Origin: Fervidobacterium nodosum Rt17-B1
GTDB lineage: Bacteria > Thermotogota > Thermotogae > Thermotogales > Fervidobacteriaceae
DNA length: 64,000 nucleotides
Assembly (NCBI RefSeq): GCF_000017545.1
Contig: NC_009718.1
Span: 248,001 to 312,000, forward strand
Reading direction: 5' to 3'
Positions 33,893 to 43,399 of this stretch are shown here, piece by piece. Numbering within the stretch: position 1 is the first letter of the stretch; the number at the start of each line of letters is the position of its first letter. The notes under the pieces were generated by a model. The model saw only the letters and a list, made by a program, of their open reading frames with translations, was not told where the DNA came from and did no database searches. A program made the position numbers and the translations under genes.

Positions 33893-36800
33893 ATTTTGAA
33901 GTTTTGGAATTTTTAGTTGAAACATATTGGAGTAAAGATTATATAGTTGAACAAGATGGAAAAAGAAAGCTTGCCAAGTTTGTAAAAGAAGGACTTATTA
34001 CTAGACCCGAAGAAGCAGTTTTAAAATCAGAGTTAGCTAAAAACATTCAGGGAATAATCGTCCCTGAAAGTTTTGTTTTTGAGAAATCAACTATATTAAT
34101 TTACGATATTGATAATATCAAATACTATAGCAAATTCGACGAAGAGATGAAAAAGCTTGTATCTTTGTTTTTATTAAACGTTGTTAGAAACATTCTCCAT
34201 ATTCCAAAATTGTACGTCCCTGTTCTCGGTTTTATGGATATAGTCAAAGTGGGAACTGATATATTGCTGTTTTTACCTTTTGTACAAGATTATAAAAAAT
34301 TAATTGACTTAAATGTTCAGGAGAAAGAAATTCAGTATTTTATCGCTCCTGAGGTTATTCAAAATTCTTTGGTAATAGATAGCTCAACAATTTACGTTTT
34401 TGGAAAGGTAATAGAAACTGTAACAGAAGATGAAACAATTAAAGAACTATCTTTTGAGATGACCAAAGAAGAGCCATCACTAAGAAAGATAAAAGAGGAT
34501 ATACCATACTTTACTATTTCAAGAAAGAAAAGAACACTTGCGTTAAAGAGGATAGTTCGAGATGAGGAAAGTGAAATATTAAAGTTTATTGAAGATGAAA
34601 GTGCTGATGGGAATTTTTTGGGAGTTGTAGGTAGCCAAAGAATAGGTAAAACTACTATTATTGAAAATATTGAGAATACATTAAGAGAGAAAGGTATTCC
34701 TTTCTTACATGCGATGAGCGGCTCAGATATAATTGCTCAAACATTACAACTCGTGTCAGATATCATACCAAGTGAACTACTTAACGAATTGTCGAAATGT
34801 ATTGAAAAAACGTGTAAAATAGATACTATTTCTATAGCAGTTGTACAAGCCCTTGAGAATTTAAATAAGGTTGTTATATTTGTCGATGATTACCATGAAG
34901 TTCACGAAACTCTGAAATCTTTTCTCAAGAAAATTTCAGATTTGAGTAAGAGTAAAAAGATAAAGATAATAGCATTCAGTGTCGAAGATTTTGAGGAATT
35001 TGAAAAAAGAATATACATTAGTCCTTTCACAGTCGAGCAGGTAAAGAATTTGCTTGAAGTTTCTTTTAACACAGTGCATGAAATTAACATTCTTTCCAAT
35101 TGGTTAACAATAGTATCGAATGGTTTGCCTGGCGTAGTAGTAGAGTATTTGAGATACCTTTATGAAAATGATGTTCTTTACTTTAAAGGCAATGAATTGA
35201 TGTACGATTTAGATAAATTAGCAGAGATAGAGATGAAAGATGTTTTTGAGAAAAAAATAGAAAGTCTTAGCAATGAAGAAAGATATATTGCTATTCTTGG
35301 GCAAAAGTTCACAAAAGATGAGATAAAAATGCTTAGTGATAAAATAGGTAAAGAAATAGATATTTCTAAGTTTGTGTCTGAAGGGATTATTTACAAAGAG
35401 TATGATAAATACCGTTTTACGTTAAGGCAATATTGGGAATTACTTTATAACAGTATACCTTTACAAAAAAGAATTGAATTCCATAAATTTTTCGCTGAAA
35501 AATCTAATGATATATTCAAAAAAGCTTGGCATCTTGAAATGGTTGGGAATAAGGTAAGTGCTGCTACCGTTTATCTGAAGTATATCAGAGAACTTCTTAA
35601 CTATTACGCTTCTCCTTCTCTTGTTAAGTCTGTTATTCGTAAGGTAAAGGAAATTATTGGAAATAGAATTTCTTACGCGCTCATAAAATTCGAAGTAGAA
35701 CTTCTTACAAGAACAGAAGAGATGGAAGAGCTTAAAAGCTTAAATATTCCGGAAACAAGGCTTTATTCATATCATTTAGCAAAGAAATTTTTCTTTTCGT
35801 ATGATGAAAAAATGACGTATGAAATTTTGAAGAGATTTCCAAACGCATACGGCAAAATTGGTGAGTTAAGAAAGAAATTGCTCTTTCTACGTGCAGAGTA
35901 CGAAATCACAAAGAAAAGAAGCGATTATTTTCAAAAAGCCACAGCTATAGTTTCTGAATTAAAAGAAAATAATCCTATTCACGCTGATATTCTTGTTGAT
36001 GTTTATTTTTTCACTGCGCGCGTTTTATCTGGTAATCCTCAAAAGGCTTTGCAATATCTTAAGAAAGCCGAAACAATAGCTTTGGATTATAATTTTGCTC
36101 ACAAGTTGCCAAGTATATACAATAATATGGCTATTGAAAGTTCGAACATGCACATTTCGATGGCTTATCTGAAAAGGTCCGTTGACATTGCAAACAATAT
36201 AGGACTTCCTGCAAAAGGCTATCTGGCACAATTAAACATTTTGTATCATCAATTGTATGCTGGAAAAATTAACGATTTTATAAATGGGATTTCAAGTATA
36301 AAACCAAGAATAGAGCTACTTGGATTGACACATGAAATTGTTTATGCCAATTCATTAGAAGCTTATTATCATGCTTACAATTTTGAAATTGAGGAAGCTC
36401 TCGAGCACATTACAGAAATTGAAAAATTAACGAATGAAACTTACGATGCAGAGAAAATTTTTTTAAATGTTTTAGTTAGAAATTTTGAATCAGTGAAGAA
36501 ATTAATTTCAGAAATAGAGATTTCTAAATTAGATGAAGAAAACCTAAATGTTTTAGAGATTATAAAAAAATTTGAAAGTAATGAGTTTGGAATTATGTGG
36601 GAAAAGTACATAAATAGAGGAGGAAAGGTTTTTAGGGAAGAAATGTGCGCTGTTTTCGGCGATAAACTTGTTAAATTAACCCCTGAACTTTTCAGAAAAG
36701 AACTTGAGTATTTGGAAAATAGATTTACATTAGATGGAAGTTTACTCTCGCTTGCGTTGGTTTATGAAGGATATGGTCATTATTATAAGGGAATTGGGAA

Positions 36801-37848
36801 AATTTATAAGGCGAATGTTTACTATTCGAAAGCTATAACAATTTACAAGGATATAGGATTGATTAAAGCTGCAGATTCTTTGTCTAAAATGTATGATATA
36901 TCAACTTCTACAGAATCATTAAAGGAAATTGAAGATACAAGATCTCTTTTACTCGATGTCTTAACGAGCTTAAAAGTTGTTGATCCAAAAACCGATCCGC
37001 AAGTTTTAATGGATTACTTTGTTTCAAAAGTTTTATCTGTTTTTCCAGTTAAAAATGTTTATTTCAAAATATACGATAGCGTTTTAGATAAAACATTTGA
37101 AAGTGGTATTGGGGATTTCAAAAAATATGATATGGATTATATAAGTGTTTCACCGTTAGAAATTTATCTTTTGGATAACTTTGATCCTAAATCACATTAT
37201 GAAATTTATGCGTCTAACCCAGATGTTTCTTTCAGTGAAGAGTTAAAGCAAAAACTTATTTCTAAAATAGAAATCATAGAATACGGTTTTGTTGCTGTTT
37301 TCAAAAGTTTTTTAACCCGTATGAGAAGTTACGTTGATCCACTTACAAAGCTGTTTACAAGGTATTATTTTGCTGAACTTTTATCTCAATATTTTGAAAA
37401 CGCAGTTAATCAAAAAGATAGTCTTGCTATAGTCATGTGTGACATAGATAATTTTAAGAAGATTAATGATACTTATGGACACCTTACAGGTGACAAGGTG
37501 CTTAAAACTATAGCAAAAATTTTGAGAGATAATGTTAGAACAACAGATATTGTTGGAAGATTCGGAGGAGAAGAATTCATAATGGCATTTCCATCAACAG
37601 ATTCTGAAGAGGTTGTTTTAATATTAGAAAGATTAAGAAGACTAATAAAGGATGTTCAAGAATTCCCATTTAAGTTAACTCTTAGTTTTGGAGTTGTAAG
37701 TTATCCACAAGACACTGAAAATATTATAATAAAAGCCCCAGAAGATCTTATAAGACTTGCTGATACTGCCTTATACCATGCTAAGAATACAGGAAAAGAT
37801 AAGATTGTTGTATATTCGGAGGGAATGACAGGTGGATTACATGCTTAA
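33886..37848 (+). CDS. giant GGDEF protein 2: pseudokinase-like, STAND-like NTPase, helical repeats, diguanylate cyclase
   Basis: This 1320-residue paralogue of the preceding protein keeps features the other has lost. Its N-terminal region (1-180) looks like a degenerate protein kinase (IAPEVIQNS, STIYVFGKVI). Residues from about 247 form an NTPase with Walker A VVGSQRIGKTT and Walker B VVIFVDDYHE, then a winged-helix/helical part, TPR-like repeats (HADILVDVYFFTARVLSGNP region) and a GGDEF domain at about 1151-1310. The active site RFGGEEF is at 1227-1231 and the inhibitory I-site RTTD lies just before it. It makes c-di-GMP, presumably in response to a signal sensed through the NTPase and repeats. 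No membrane segment or phosphodiesterase domain is seen. Confidence 0.82.
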   Translation: MLNFEVLEFLVETYWSKDYIVEQDGKRKLAKFVKEGLITRPEEAVLKSELAKNIQGIIVPESFVFEKSTILIYDIDNIKYYSKFDEEMKKLVSLFLLNVVRNILHIPKLYVPVLGFMDIVKVGTDILLFLPFVQDYKKLIDLNVQEKEIQYFIAPEVIQNSLVIDSSTIYVFGKVIETVTEDETIKELSFEMTKEEPSLRKIKEDIPYFTISRKKRTLALKRIVRDEESEILKFIEDESADGNFLGVVGSQRIGKTTIIENIENTLREKGIPFLHAMSGSDIIAQTLQLVSDIIPSELLNELSKCIEKTCKIDTISIAVVQALENLNKVVIFVDDYHEVHETLKSFLKKISDLSKSKKIKIIAFSVEDFEEFEKRIYISPFTVEQVKNLLEVSFNTVHEINILSNWLTIVSNGLPGVVVEYLRYLYENDVLYFKGNELMYDLDKLAEIEMKDVFEKKIESLSNEERYIAILGQKFTKDEIKMLSDKIGKEIDISKFVSEGIIYKEYDKYRFTLRQYWELLYNSIPLQKRIEFHKFFAEKSNDIFKKAWHLEMVGNKVSAATVYLKYIRELLNYYASPSLVKSVIRKVKEIIGNRISYALIKFEVELLTRTEEMEELKSLNIPETRLYSYHLAKKFFFSYDEKMTYEILKRFPNAYGKIGELRKKLLFLRAEYEITKKRSDYFQKATAIVSELKENNPIHADILVDVYFFTARVLSGNPQKALQYLKKAETIALDYNFAHKLPSIYNNMAIESSNMHISMAYLKRSVDIANNIGLPAKGYLAQLNILYHQLYAGKINDFINGISSIKPRIELLGLTHEIVYANSLEAYYHAYNFEIEEALEHITEIEKLTNETYDAEKIFLNVLVRNFESVKKLISEIEISKLDEENLNVLEIIKKFESNEFGIMWEKYINRGGKVFREEMCAVFGDKLVKLTPELFRKELEYLENRFTLDGSLLSLALVYEGYGHYYKGIGKIYKANVYYSKAITIYKDIGLIKAADSLSKMYDISTSTESLKEIEDTRSLLLDVLTSLKVVDPKTDPQVLMDYFVSKVLSVFPVKNVYFKIYDSVLDKTFESGIGDFKKYDMDYISVSPLEIYLLDNFDPKSHYEIYASNPDVSFSEELKQKLISKIEIIEYGFVAVFKSFLTRMRSYVDPLTKLFTRYYFAELLSQYFENAVNQKDSLAIVMCDIDNFKKINDTYGHLTGDKVLKTIAKILRDNVRTTDIVGRFGGEEFIMAFPSTDSEEVVLILERLRRLIKDVQEFPFKLTLSFGVVSYPQDTENIIIKAPEDLIRLADTALYHAKNTGKDKIVVYSEGMTGGLHA

Positions 37849-38761
37849 TATTTCAACTAATATCACAAGAAAAATTCTTGAGACTCTTTGGAATTATGGT
37901 TGTGATTTATTTTTGAATGAAGAACTCGCGGATCATGTTAATTTTAAGTTAGGAGGTAAAGTCCCACTATTTGCAATTCCAAATTCAACTAATGGTTTTA
38001 TAGAAACAATAAATCTACTAAATAAGGAGGGTATAGAATTTCGGATTATAGGTCGTGGAACAAACATCCTTCCTGTTGATGAACCTTTGCCATATGTTGT
38101 TGTTTCCACGGAGCGAATGGATGATGTTTTCGTTGACAACGAAAAAATACAAGTAGGAGCTGGCCTGTCATTCAAAAAATTGTGCCTTGTTGCGCTTGAA
38201 AACGAGCTTTCTGGTTTTGAAAACGCTTTTGGTTTACCCGGTAGTGTTGGTGGAGCTGTTTATATGAACGCTGGCTGTTATGGTTGGGAAACTGCTGAAA
38301 ACATTGTTGAAGTTGTTGCTTTTGATGGTAAAGATATTATAAAACTGGGTAAAAATGAAATAGGGTTTGGATACAGAACTAGTATATTTAAATCTGAAAA
38401 AAATCTAATAATTCTCCAAGCTACATTTAAGTTGAAAAAGGGGAATAAGAATGAAATATATAATTTAATGCTTGAAACGATGAAAAAACGTTATGAAAAG
38501 CAACCTTTAGAATTTCCAAGTGCTGGTAGTGTTTTTAAAAGACCGAGACCGGATTTTTATGTTGGGACAGCTATTGAATCTCTTGGTCTAAAAGGTTTTT
38601 CAATTGGCGGAGCACAGATTTCCGAAAAACATGCTGGATTTATAATTAACAAAGGTGGTGCGAAGGCAGAAGATGTTTTGAAATTAATAGAATACGTAAA
38701 AGACAAAGTTAGAGAAAAATACAATGTTGAACTTGAGACAGAAATTGAAATATGGAAATAA
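37841..38761 (+). CDS. murB: UDP-N-acetylmuramate dehydrogenase
   Basis: MurB reduces UDP-GlcNAc-enolpyruvate to UDP-MurNAc with NADPH and FAD. Landmarks are LGGKVPLFAIP and IIGRGTNIL in the FAD domain, GLPGSVGGAVYMNAGCYG, and the C-terminal SAGSVFKRP with the catalytic serine and AGFIINKGGAKAEDV. The ATG at 37841 is chosen, behind AGGTGG; a GTG at 37832 behind GGAGGG is possible. It overlaps the preceding GGDEF gene by 8 bases. Confidence 0.92.
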   Translation: MLNISTNITRKILETLWNYGCDLFLNEELADHVNFKLGGKVPLFAIPNSTNGFIETINLLNKEGIEFRIIGRGTNILPVDEPLPYVVVSTERMDDVFVDNEKIQVGAGLSFKKLCLVALENELSGFENAFGLPGSVGGAVYMNAGCYGWETAENIVEVVAFDGKDIIKLGKNEIGFGYRTSIFKSEKNLIILQATFKLKKGNKNEIYNLMLETMKKRYEKQPLEFPSAGSVFKRPRPDFYVGTAIESLGLKGFSIGGAQISEKHAGFIINKGGAKAEDVLKLIEYVKDKVREKYNVELETEIEIWK

Positions 38762-38790
38762 TATAAATTTTAAATACGGAGGTGTAAATC

Positions 38791-40143
38791 ATGGGTATTG
38801 ACAAAGGATTGGTATGGAAAAAGAGAACACGTGAAGAAATTGAGGTTTTTTCCGAAAGTTATAAAACGTTTATAGACTATGCGAAAACCGAAAGACTTGC
38901 AATTGAATATTTTGAAAAATTATTAATAAAGGCCGGGTTTGTAAGCATAGATAATTATACGGGTAACGAAGATGGAGTCTTTTTCGTAAACCGTGGAAAG
39001 TCATTGGTTGCCATTAAAGGAGATATTACAAAAGGTATAAATTTTGTAGCAGCACATGTTGATGCTCCAAGGATAGATTTAAGACCTTATCCTTTATACG
39101 AAGATAGTGGAATAGCACTTGGCAAGACTCATTATTACGGTGGAGTTAAGAAATACCAATGGCTTAGTTTACCGTTAGCATTGGTTGGAGTTGTTGTTAA
39201 AGAAAATGGTGAAAAGATAAATGTTTGTATCGGCTGCGATGAGAAAGATCCGGTTTTTGTTCTTCCAGATTTATTGCCACACCTTGATAAAGAAGACAAA
39301 AAGGTAAGTGAACACTTTAAAGCTGATAAAATGAATGTCATTTTAGGTTCTATACCTCTTATAGGTGAAGAAAATGAAGCGGTTAAGAAAAATGTTTTAA
39401 AGTTGTTAAAGGAGAAATACAACATAGATGAAGAAGATTTTATAAGTGCAGATTTAGAACTCGTTCCTGCGTTGAAACCAAGAGATGTCGGAATTGATGC
39501 AGGTATGATAGGGGCTTACGGTCACGACGATAGGATATGCGCCTATCAGGCAATCATGGCGTTTGTAAATTCAGAAGTTTCTAAAGACCAAAAAGCAGCT
39601 GGAGTTATATTATTTGACAGAGAAGAGATAGGTAGTGAGGGTGATGCTGGAGCTCAAGCAAGATTTTACAAATCGTTTGTAAGAAAGTTATTAAAAATAA
39701 AAGGTTTTTCAGATGCAGAGAGTGCATTTGATGAAATCATCAATAAATCTTATGTTATTTCAGCGGATGTTACAACGCTTTATGACCCTTCATATCCAGA
39801 TGTTCACGATAAATTGAATGTTGCAAAGCCGGGCTACGGAGTTGCGATTGTTAAATACACAGGTCGTGGAGGTAAAGGTGGGGCTAGCGAAGCACATGCA
39901 GAGTTGGTTGCGAAAGTACGGGGCGTTCTCAACAAAAATGGCATTTCTTGGCAGAGTAGTTTACTCGGAAAAGTTGATGTTGGTGGTGGAGGCACTGTTG
40001 CAAAGTTTTTAGCTCAGGAGGGTTTTGATACAATAGACATGGGACCTGGATTAATGAGCATGCATGCTCCATTTGAACTTGTTTCGAAAGCCGACTTATA
40101 CGAAACTTATTTGGCATTTAAAGTGTTAATGGAACAACTTTAA
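38791..40143 (+). CDS. M18-family metallo-aminopeptidase
   Basis: The 450-residue protein matches the M18 zinc aminopeptidases, which release N-terminal (often acidic) residues from peptides. Metal and catalytic residues sit in AAHVDAPRIDL, GHDDRICAYQ, DREEIGSEGDAGA, DVHDKLNVAKPG and MHAPFELVSKADLYE. Length is normal for the family. The start follows GGAGGTG. The neighbours murB and marR give no functional clue, and it probably acts in the cytoplasm. Confidence 0.92.
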   Translation: MGIDKGLVWKKRTREEIEVFSESYKTFIDYAKTERLAIEYFEKLLIKAGFVSIDNYTGNEDGVFFVNRGKSLVAIKGDITKGINFVAAHVDAPRIDLRPYPLYEDSGIALGKTHYYGGVKKYQWLSLPLALVGVVVKENGEKINVCIGCDEKDPVFVLPDLLPHLDKEDKKVSEHFKADKMNVILGSIPLIGEENEAVKKNVLKLLKEKYNIDEEDFISADLELVPALKPRDVGIDAGMIGAYGHDDRICAYQAIMAFVNSEVSKDQKAAGVILFDREEIGSEGDAGAQARFYKSFVRKLLKIKGFSDAESAFDEIINKSYVISADVTTLYDPSYPDVHDKLNVAKPGYGVAIVKYTGRGGKGGASEAHAELVAKVRGVLNKNGISWQSSLLGKVDVGGGGTVAKFLAQEGFDTIDMGPGLMSMHAPFELVSKADLYETYLAFKVLMEQL

Positions 40144-40184
40144 TTTCTTCAATTTTTCTTGTTTAGAAGTGATGAGGTGAAAAA

Positions 40185-40613
40185 ATGAACGACGAAATGA
40201 TTGTTCAACTTGAAAAGTTACTTAGAGAAATATGTTTTAAAATAAGAGTTCATGGTCGAGAAGCTTTGAAAAATTACTCTATAACACCAGCTCAATTTGA
40301 TTTGCTACAAAAAATTTATTTCAATGGCCCACAAACAATGACAAAATTAAGTCAAATGTTAGGTATTGCAAAAAGTACAACAACAGGTTTAGTAATGAGA
40401 CTTGAGAGGGATGGATTTTTGAAAAGAAGGCAGAAAAAAGAAGATAAAAGAGTCTCTTTTGTTGAAATAACACCACTTGGAGAAGAGGTTATAAAAGCGG
40501 TCATAAATTACAGAATAGATTATGTAAGAAGCGTTACTATGCAATTACCCGAAAACGATGTTGAAAAATTATACTCATTGTTAGATAAGCTAGTAAAAAA
40601 TATGAACAATTAA
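40185..40613 (+). CDS. MarR-family transcriptional regulator
   Basis: The 142-residue dimeric winged-helix regulator has the MarR layout: helical dimerisation N-terminus, a recognition helix in MLGIAKSTTTGLVMRLE, and the wing KRRQKKEDKRVSFVEIT. It binds DNA near genes it controls, often those for export or envelope functions. Its place just before an envelope gene group (PEGA, Omp-alpha-like, patatin) hints at a link, but no operator was identified. Ligand unknown. Start behind GATGAGGTG. Confidence 0.85.
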   Translation: MNDEMIVQLEKLLREICFKIRVHGREALKNYSITPAQFDLLQKIYFNGPQTMTKLSQMLGIAKSTTTGLVMRLERDGFLKRRQKKEDKRVSFVEITPLGEEVIKAVINYRIDYVRSVTMQLPENDVEKLYSLLDKLVKNMNN

Positions 40614-40651
40614 CAGATGATTACAAATAGTAAGGTAAAAAAGGTGATTTA

Positions 40652-42049
40652 ATGAAGGTAATCAAAAAGGTTTTTTTGTTCTTTTTAATTTCTGGAACAT
40701 TTTTATACCCTTTGCTACTTCTTGCTTTGACTGTTATTGGTGAAAACGGAAGTATAGTTTACTATAACGATAAATTAATAGGTACCATAAAAAACGCAAG
40801 TATTACATTTGACGCCACATTTCCAGGCTATTTGAAAGTCATCAAGCCTGGTTATATATCTTTTGAAAAATATTTAACTGAAGATGGGACAATAACGGCA
40901 ACTCTAACTTTGCCGTCTTATCTTCAACTTAATGTTAATCCAAAAGATGCAGTAATATCAATTGATGGATTTTTACAAAAAACTTTAGACAACAAAATTG
41001 TTATTTCTCCAGGAAAACATGTTATAGATGTTAGCGCGCCGGGTTATACCACAAAAACAATTGAGATAAACATTCTTCCGTACGAGGAAAAATTTATAGA
41101 TATTTCTCTAAAAAAAACCACAACATTGCGTATTGAATCTGATAAAAAGATAGAAAATGCATTTTTTGATAATTTGCCAATATCTCTCCCATTAACATTA
41201 GAAGTTATACCTGGGAAACACAAATTAATTCTTCCAAATAACTTTGTAAGAAATAATGTAGAAATTGAAATCCCGAGTCAAGATGAATATACAATTAAAA
41301 TTGATACTCATGAGAAATTCCTACTTTCTGTATCTGGAAAACCCAACGATGCTTACGTTCAAATAAAGGATCAAGTTTATAAAGCACCATTTAATATTAG
41401 TTTTCCAGAAGGTGTCTATAACATAAAAATTTTTTCTCAGGGATATGAAGAATATAAAACAACAATTGATTTAGATAGAAATAAAACGCTTTATTTTGCA
41501 TTAAAACCATTGGAGGAGGTCACTGTTAAATTTAGAAAGAAAGGTTACACTGTCGAATTTGATGGATTTGCTCGTGAAAGTGTTCCAAAAAGTCCGATAT
41601 TTACTACAATAAAAGACGAAAAAGGGAATATTGTGTGGCTAGGGTTTAGTGATGGGACCTTTGAAGATATTCCAAAAACTATTCCTATTCTTATTGGGCG
41701 TAACCATTCTATTTTTGTTGCTAATACAATTTATAATGGCCCAGCTATAGTACATGTGCAAAGCGGTCAAAGGGTCTTATCCTTTTTTAATAATGAAAAA
41801 ATAGGTGAATATGAGATAAAGAATTTTACCATCTTTGATAATAAAACAAATTGCCTTGTCAATATTTATTCCAAAGAAAGAATAGATGTTTATTGGGATG
41901 GAAAGTACATAGGAAAAACTCCAATTTATCTTTTTAATGCAGAGGAAGGGATTCATAACGTTGTTTTTAAAAATGGGGGAATTACATTATCAGAAGTCAA
42001 TTATGAAGTTAGGTCTTCTCGCTTGAATGAGATAAAATTTGGTGAATAA
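40652..42049 (+). CDS. exported protein with repeated PEGA domains
   Basis: The 465-residue product has a signal-like hydrophobic N-terminus (residues 7-30) followed by several PEGA-type beta-sandwich modules, seen as repeated LQLNVNPKDAVISIDG, PGKHVIDVSAPGY, PGKHKLILPNN, FPEGVYNIKIFSQGYEEY and DVYWDGKYIGKTPIY units. PEGA domains occur on bacterial surface proteins and are thought to bind or space other proteins. It lies before the toga spacer gene. Function is unknown, but a periplasmic or envelope role is likely. Confidence 0.75.
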   Translation: MKVIKKVFLFFLISGTFLYPLLLLALTVIGENGSIVYYNDKLIGTIKNASITFDATFPGYLKVIKPGYISFEKYLTEDGTITATLTLPSYLQLNVNPKDAVISIDGFLQKTLDNKIVISPGKHVIDVSAPGYTTKTIEINILPYEEKFIDISLKKTTTLRIESDKKIENAFFDNLPISLPLTLEVIPGKHKLILPNNFVRNNVEIEIPSQDEYTIKIDTHEKFLLSVSGKPNDAYVQIKDQVYKAPFNISFPEGVYNIKIFSQGYEEYKTTIDLDRNKTLYFALKPLEEVTVKFRKKGYTVEFDGFARESVPKSPIFTTIKDEKGNIVWLGFSDGTFEDIPKTIPILIGRNHSIFVANTIYNGPAIVHVQSGQRVLSFFNNEKIGEYEIKNFTIFDNKTNCLVNIYSKERIDVYWDGKYIGKTPIYLFNAEEGIHNVVFKNGGITLSEVNYEVRSSRLNEIKFGE

Positions 42050-42083
42050 GTGATATTATGAATTTATAAAGGGCGGTGGTAAG

Positions 42084-43388
42084 GTGAAAAAGCGATCGTG
42101 TTTGTTGTTAATAAAAGTTATTTTTGTGTTTTTCTTTTCAATTACTTCGGTTTTTGCTGCTACAATAAAAGACCTTTCGCCATCTGCTTCCGATTACAAA
42201 GCAGTAAATGCATTAGTTGACATGAAAATATTAGACGTTGATTCAAATGGAAACTTTAAGCCCTCGCTTCTTATTACTAAGTTGGATCTTGCAAGGTATC
42301 TTTACAACCTTATTGATTATTACAACCTTAATAACTTATCAAGATTACAAACAAGTTTAGGTGATGTCGTAACATCAAGTGATTTAAAAAAATTGGATAG
42401 TAAAATCTCAGGTTTGGACAGCAGGATTTCCGGTGTTGAGAAACAAATTCAATCGATTCAAAGTAGTCAAAATAATCTTCAAGATACGGTTAAGAACCTT
42501 CAGGTAAATATAAATGAAATGGCAAAAAAGATAGATTCTTTAGAAAAAAAGATTTCCGCTCCAGTTTCAACTCCTTCAATACCATCATCTTACCAAGAAA
42601 CGTTAACAAGCTTGCAGAAAAGTGTGAATGATTTAAAAACTCAGCTATCAAATAATGAAAAACAACTCTCAACTATAAAGCAGCAAATATCAGTAAATGA
42701 GTCTAGTATTGAGAATTTGAATAAATTAATCCAAAAAAATACCGAAAAAATAGATAGTCTAACTAGTAATATATCCAGTTTAACTAATAATGTATCAAAA
42801 ATAAATAATAAACTTGAAATTGTAGACAATATTTTAGTTAATTACTCGAATGAGATTCAAACTATTAAAAATAGTATAGAAAACATTAATGTTAATACGA
42901 AAAATACCAATAACAGAATAGACTCTCTTGAAAAACTAATGCTTTCTATTAATTCATCGTTAGATCAAAGATTGAAAAAAGTCGAAGAAATAATAAATAA
43001 AGGTGATGAATTTCTAAAAAAATTGGATGCGGTGGATGCTATTACTGTGGAGAATGCTTTTAATAATATCCAACTTTTAACAAACAGATTTGACCAGATA
43101 GAACAGAGATTTAATAAAATTGAAGACTATGTTAATACGTTAAATGTAGAGCAAATGAAAATTATGAACGAAATTTCAAAGTCCAAAGTAGAGCAAGAAA
43201 AAATAAATGAAATAGGTTCTAAATTAGAGACTTTAAATGATTATCAGCAAAAAACAAATAACGAGATTTCGAAAATGCAATCAAACTACGACCAACTTAA
43301 AAATGAACTGAATATAACAAGATGGATTGCTATAGGAAGTCTTCTTCTTTCAACTGTACTTTTCTTCATTATAATAACTAATCAATAA
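42084..43388 (+). CDS. Omp-alpha-like envelope spacer protein: SLH domain, coiled coil, membrane anchor
   Basis: In Thermotoga the rod-like Omp-alpha spans the periplasm between cell wall and outer toga. This 434-residue protein has the same plan: a signal peptide (1-25), one SLH-like domain (about 27-88, ending in LDLARYLYNLIDYYNL), a very long coiled coil (about 95-405, rich in Q, N, I and K heptads such as NLNKLIQKNTEKIDSL) and a C-terminal membrane segment at 410-432. SLH binds cell wall and the C-terminus anchors the sheath. Length is close to the known protein. Start follows GGGCGGTGG. Confidence 0.85.
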   Translation: MKKRSCLLLIKVIFVFFFSITSVFAATIKDLSPSASDYKAVNALVDMKILDVDSNGNFKPSLLITKLDLARYLYNLIDYYNLNNLSRLQTSLGDVVTSSDLKKLDSKISGLDSRISGVEKQIQSIQSSQNNLQDTVKNLQVNINEMAKKIDSLEKKISAPVSTPSIPSSYQETLTSLQKSVNDLKTQLSNNEKQLSTIKQQISVNESSIENLNKLIQKNTEKIDSLTSNISSLTNNVSKINNKLEIVDNILVNYSNEIQTIKNSIENINVNTKNTNNRIDSLEKLMLSINSSLDQRLKKVEEIINKGDEFLKKLDAVDAITVENAFNNIQLLTNRFDQIEQRFNKIEDYVNTLNVEQMKIMNEISKSKVEQEKINEIGSKLETLNDYQQKTNNEISKMQSNYDQLKNELNITRWIAIGSLLLSTVLFFIIITNQ

Positions 43389-43399
43389 AGGAGATATTT

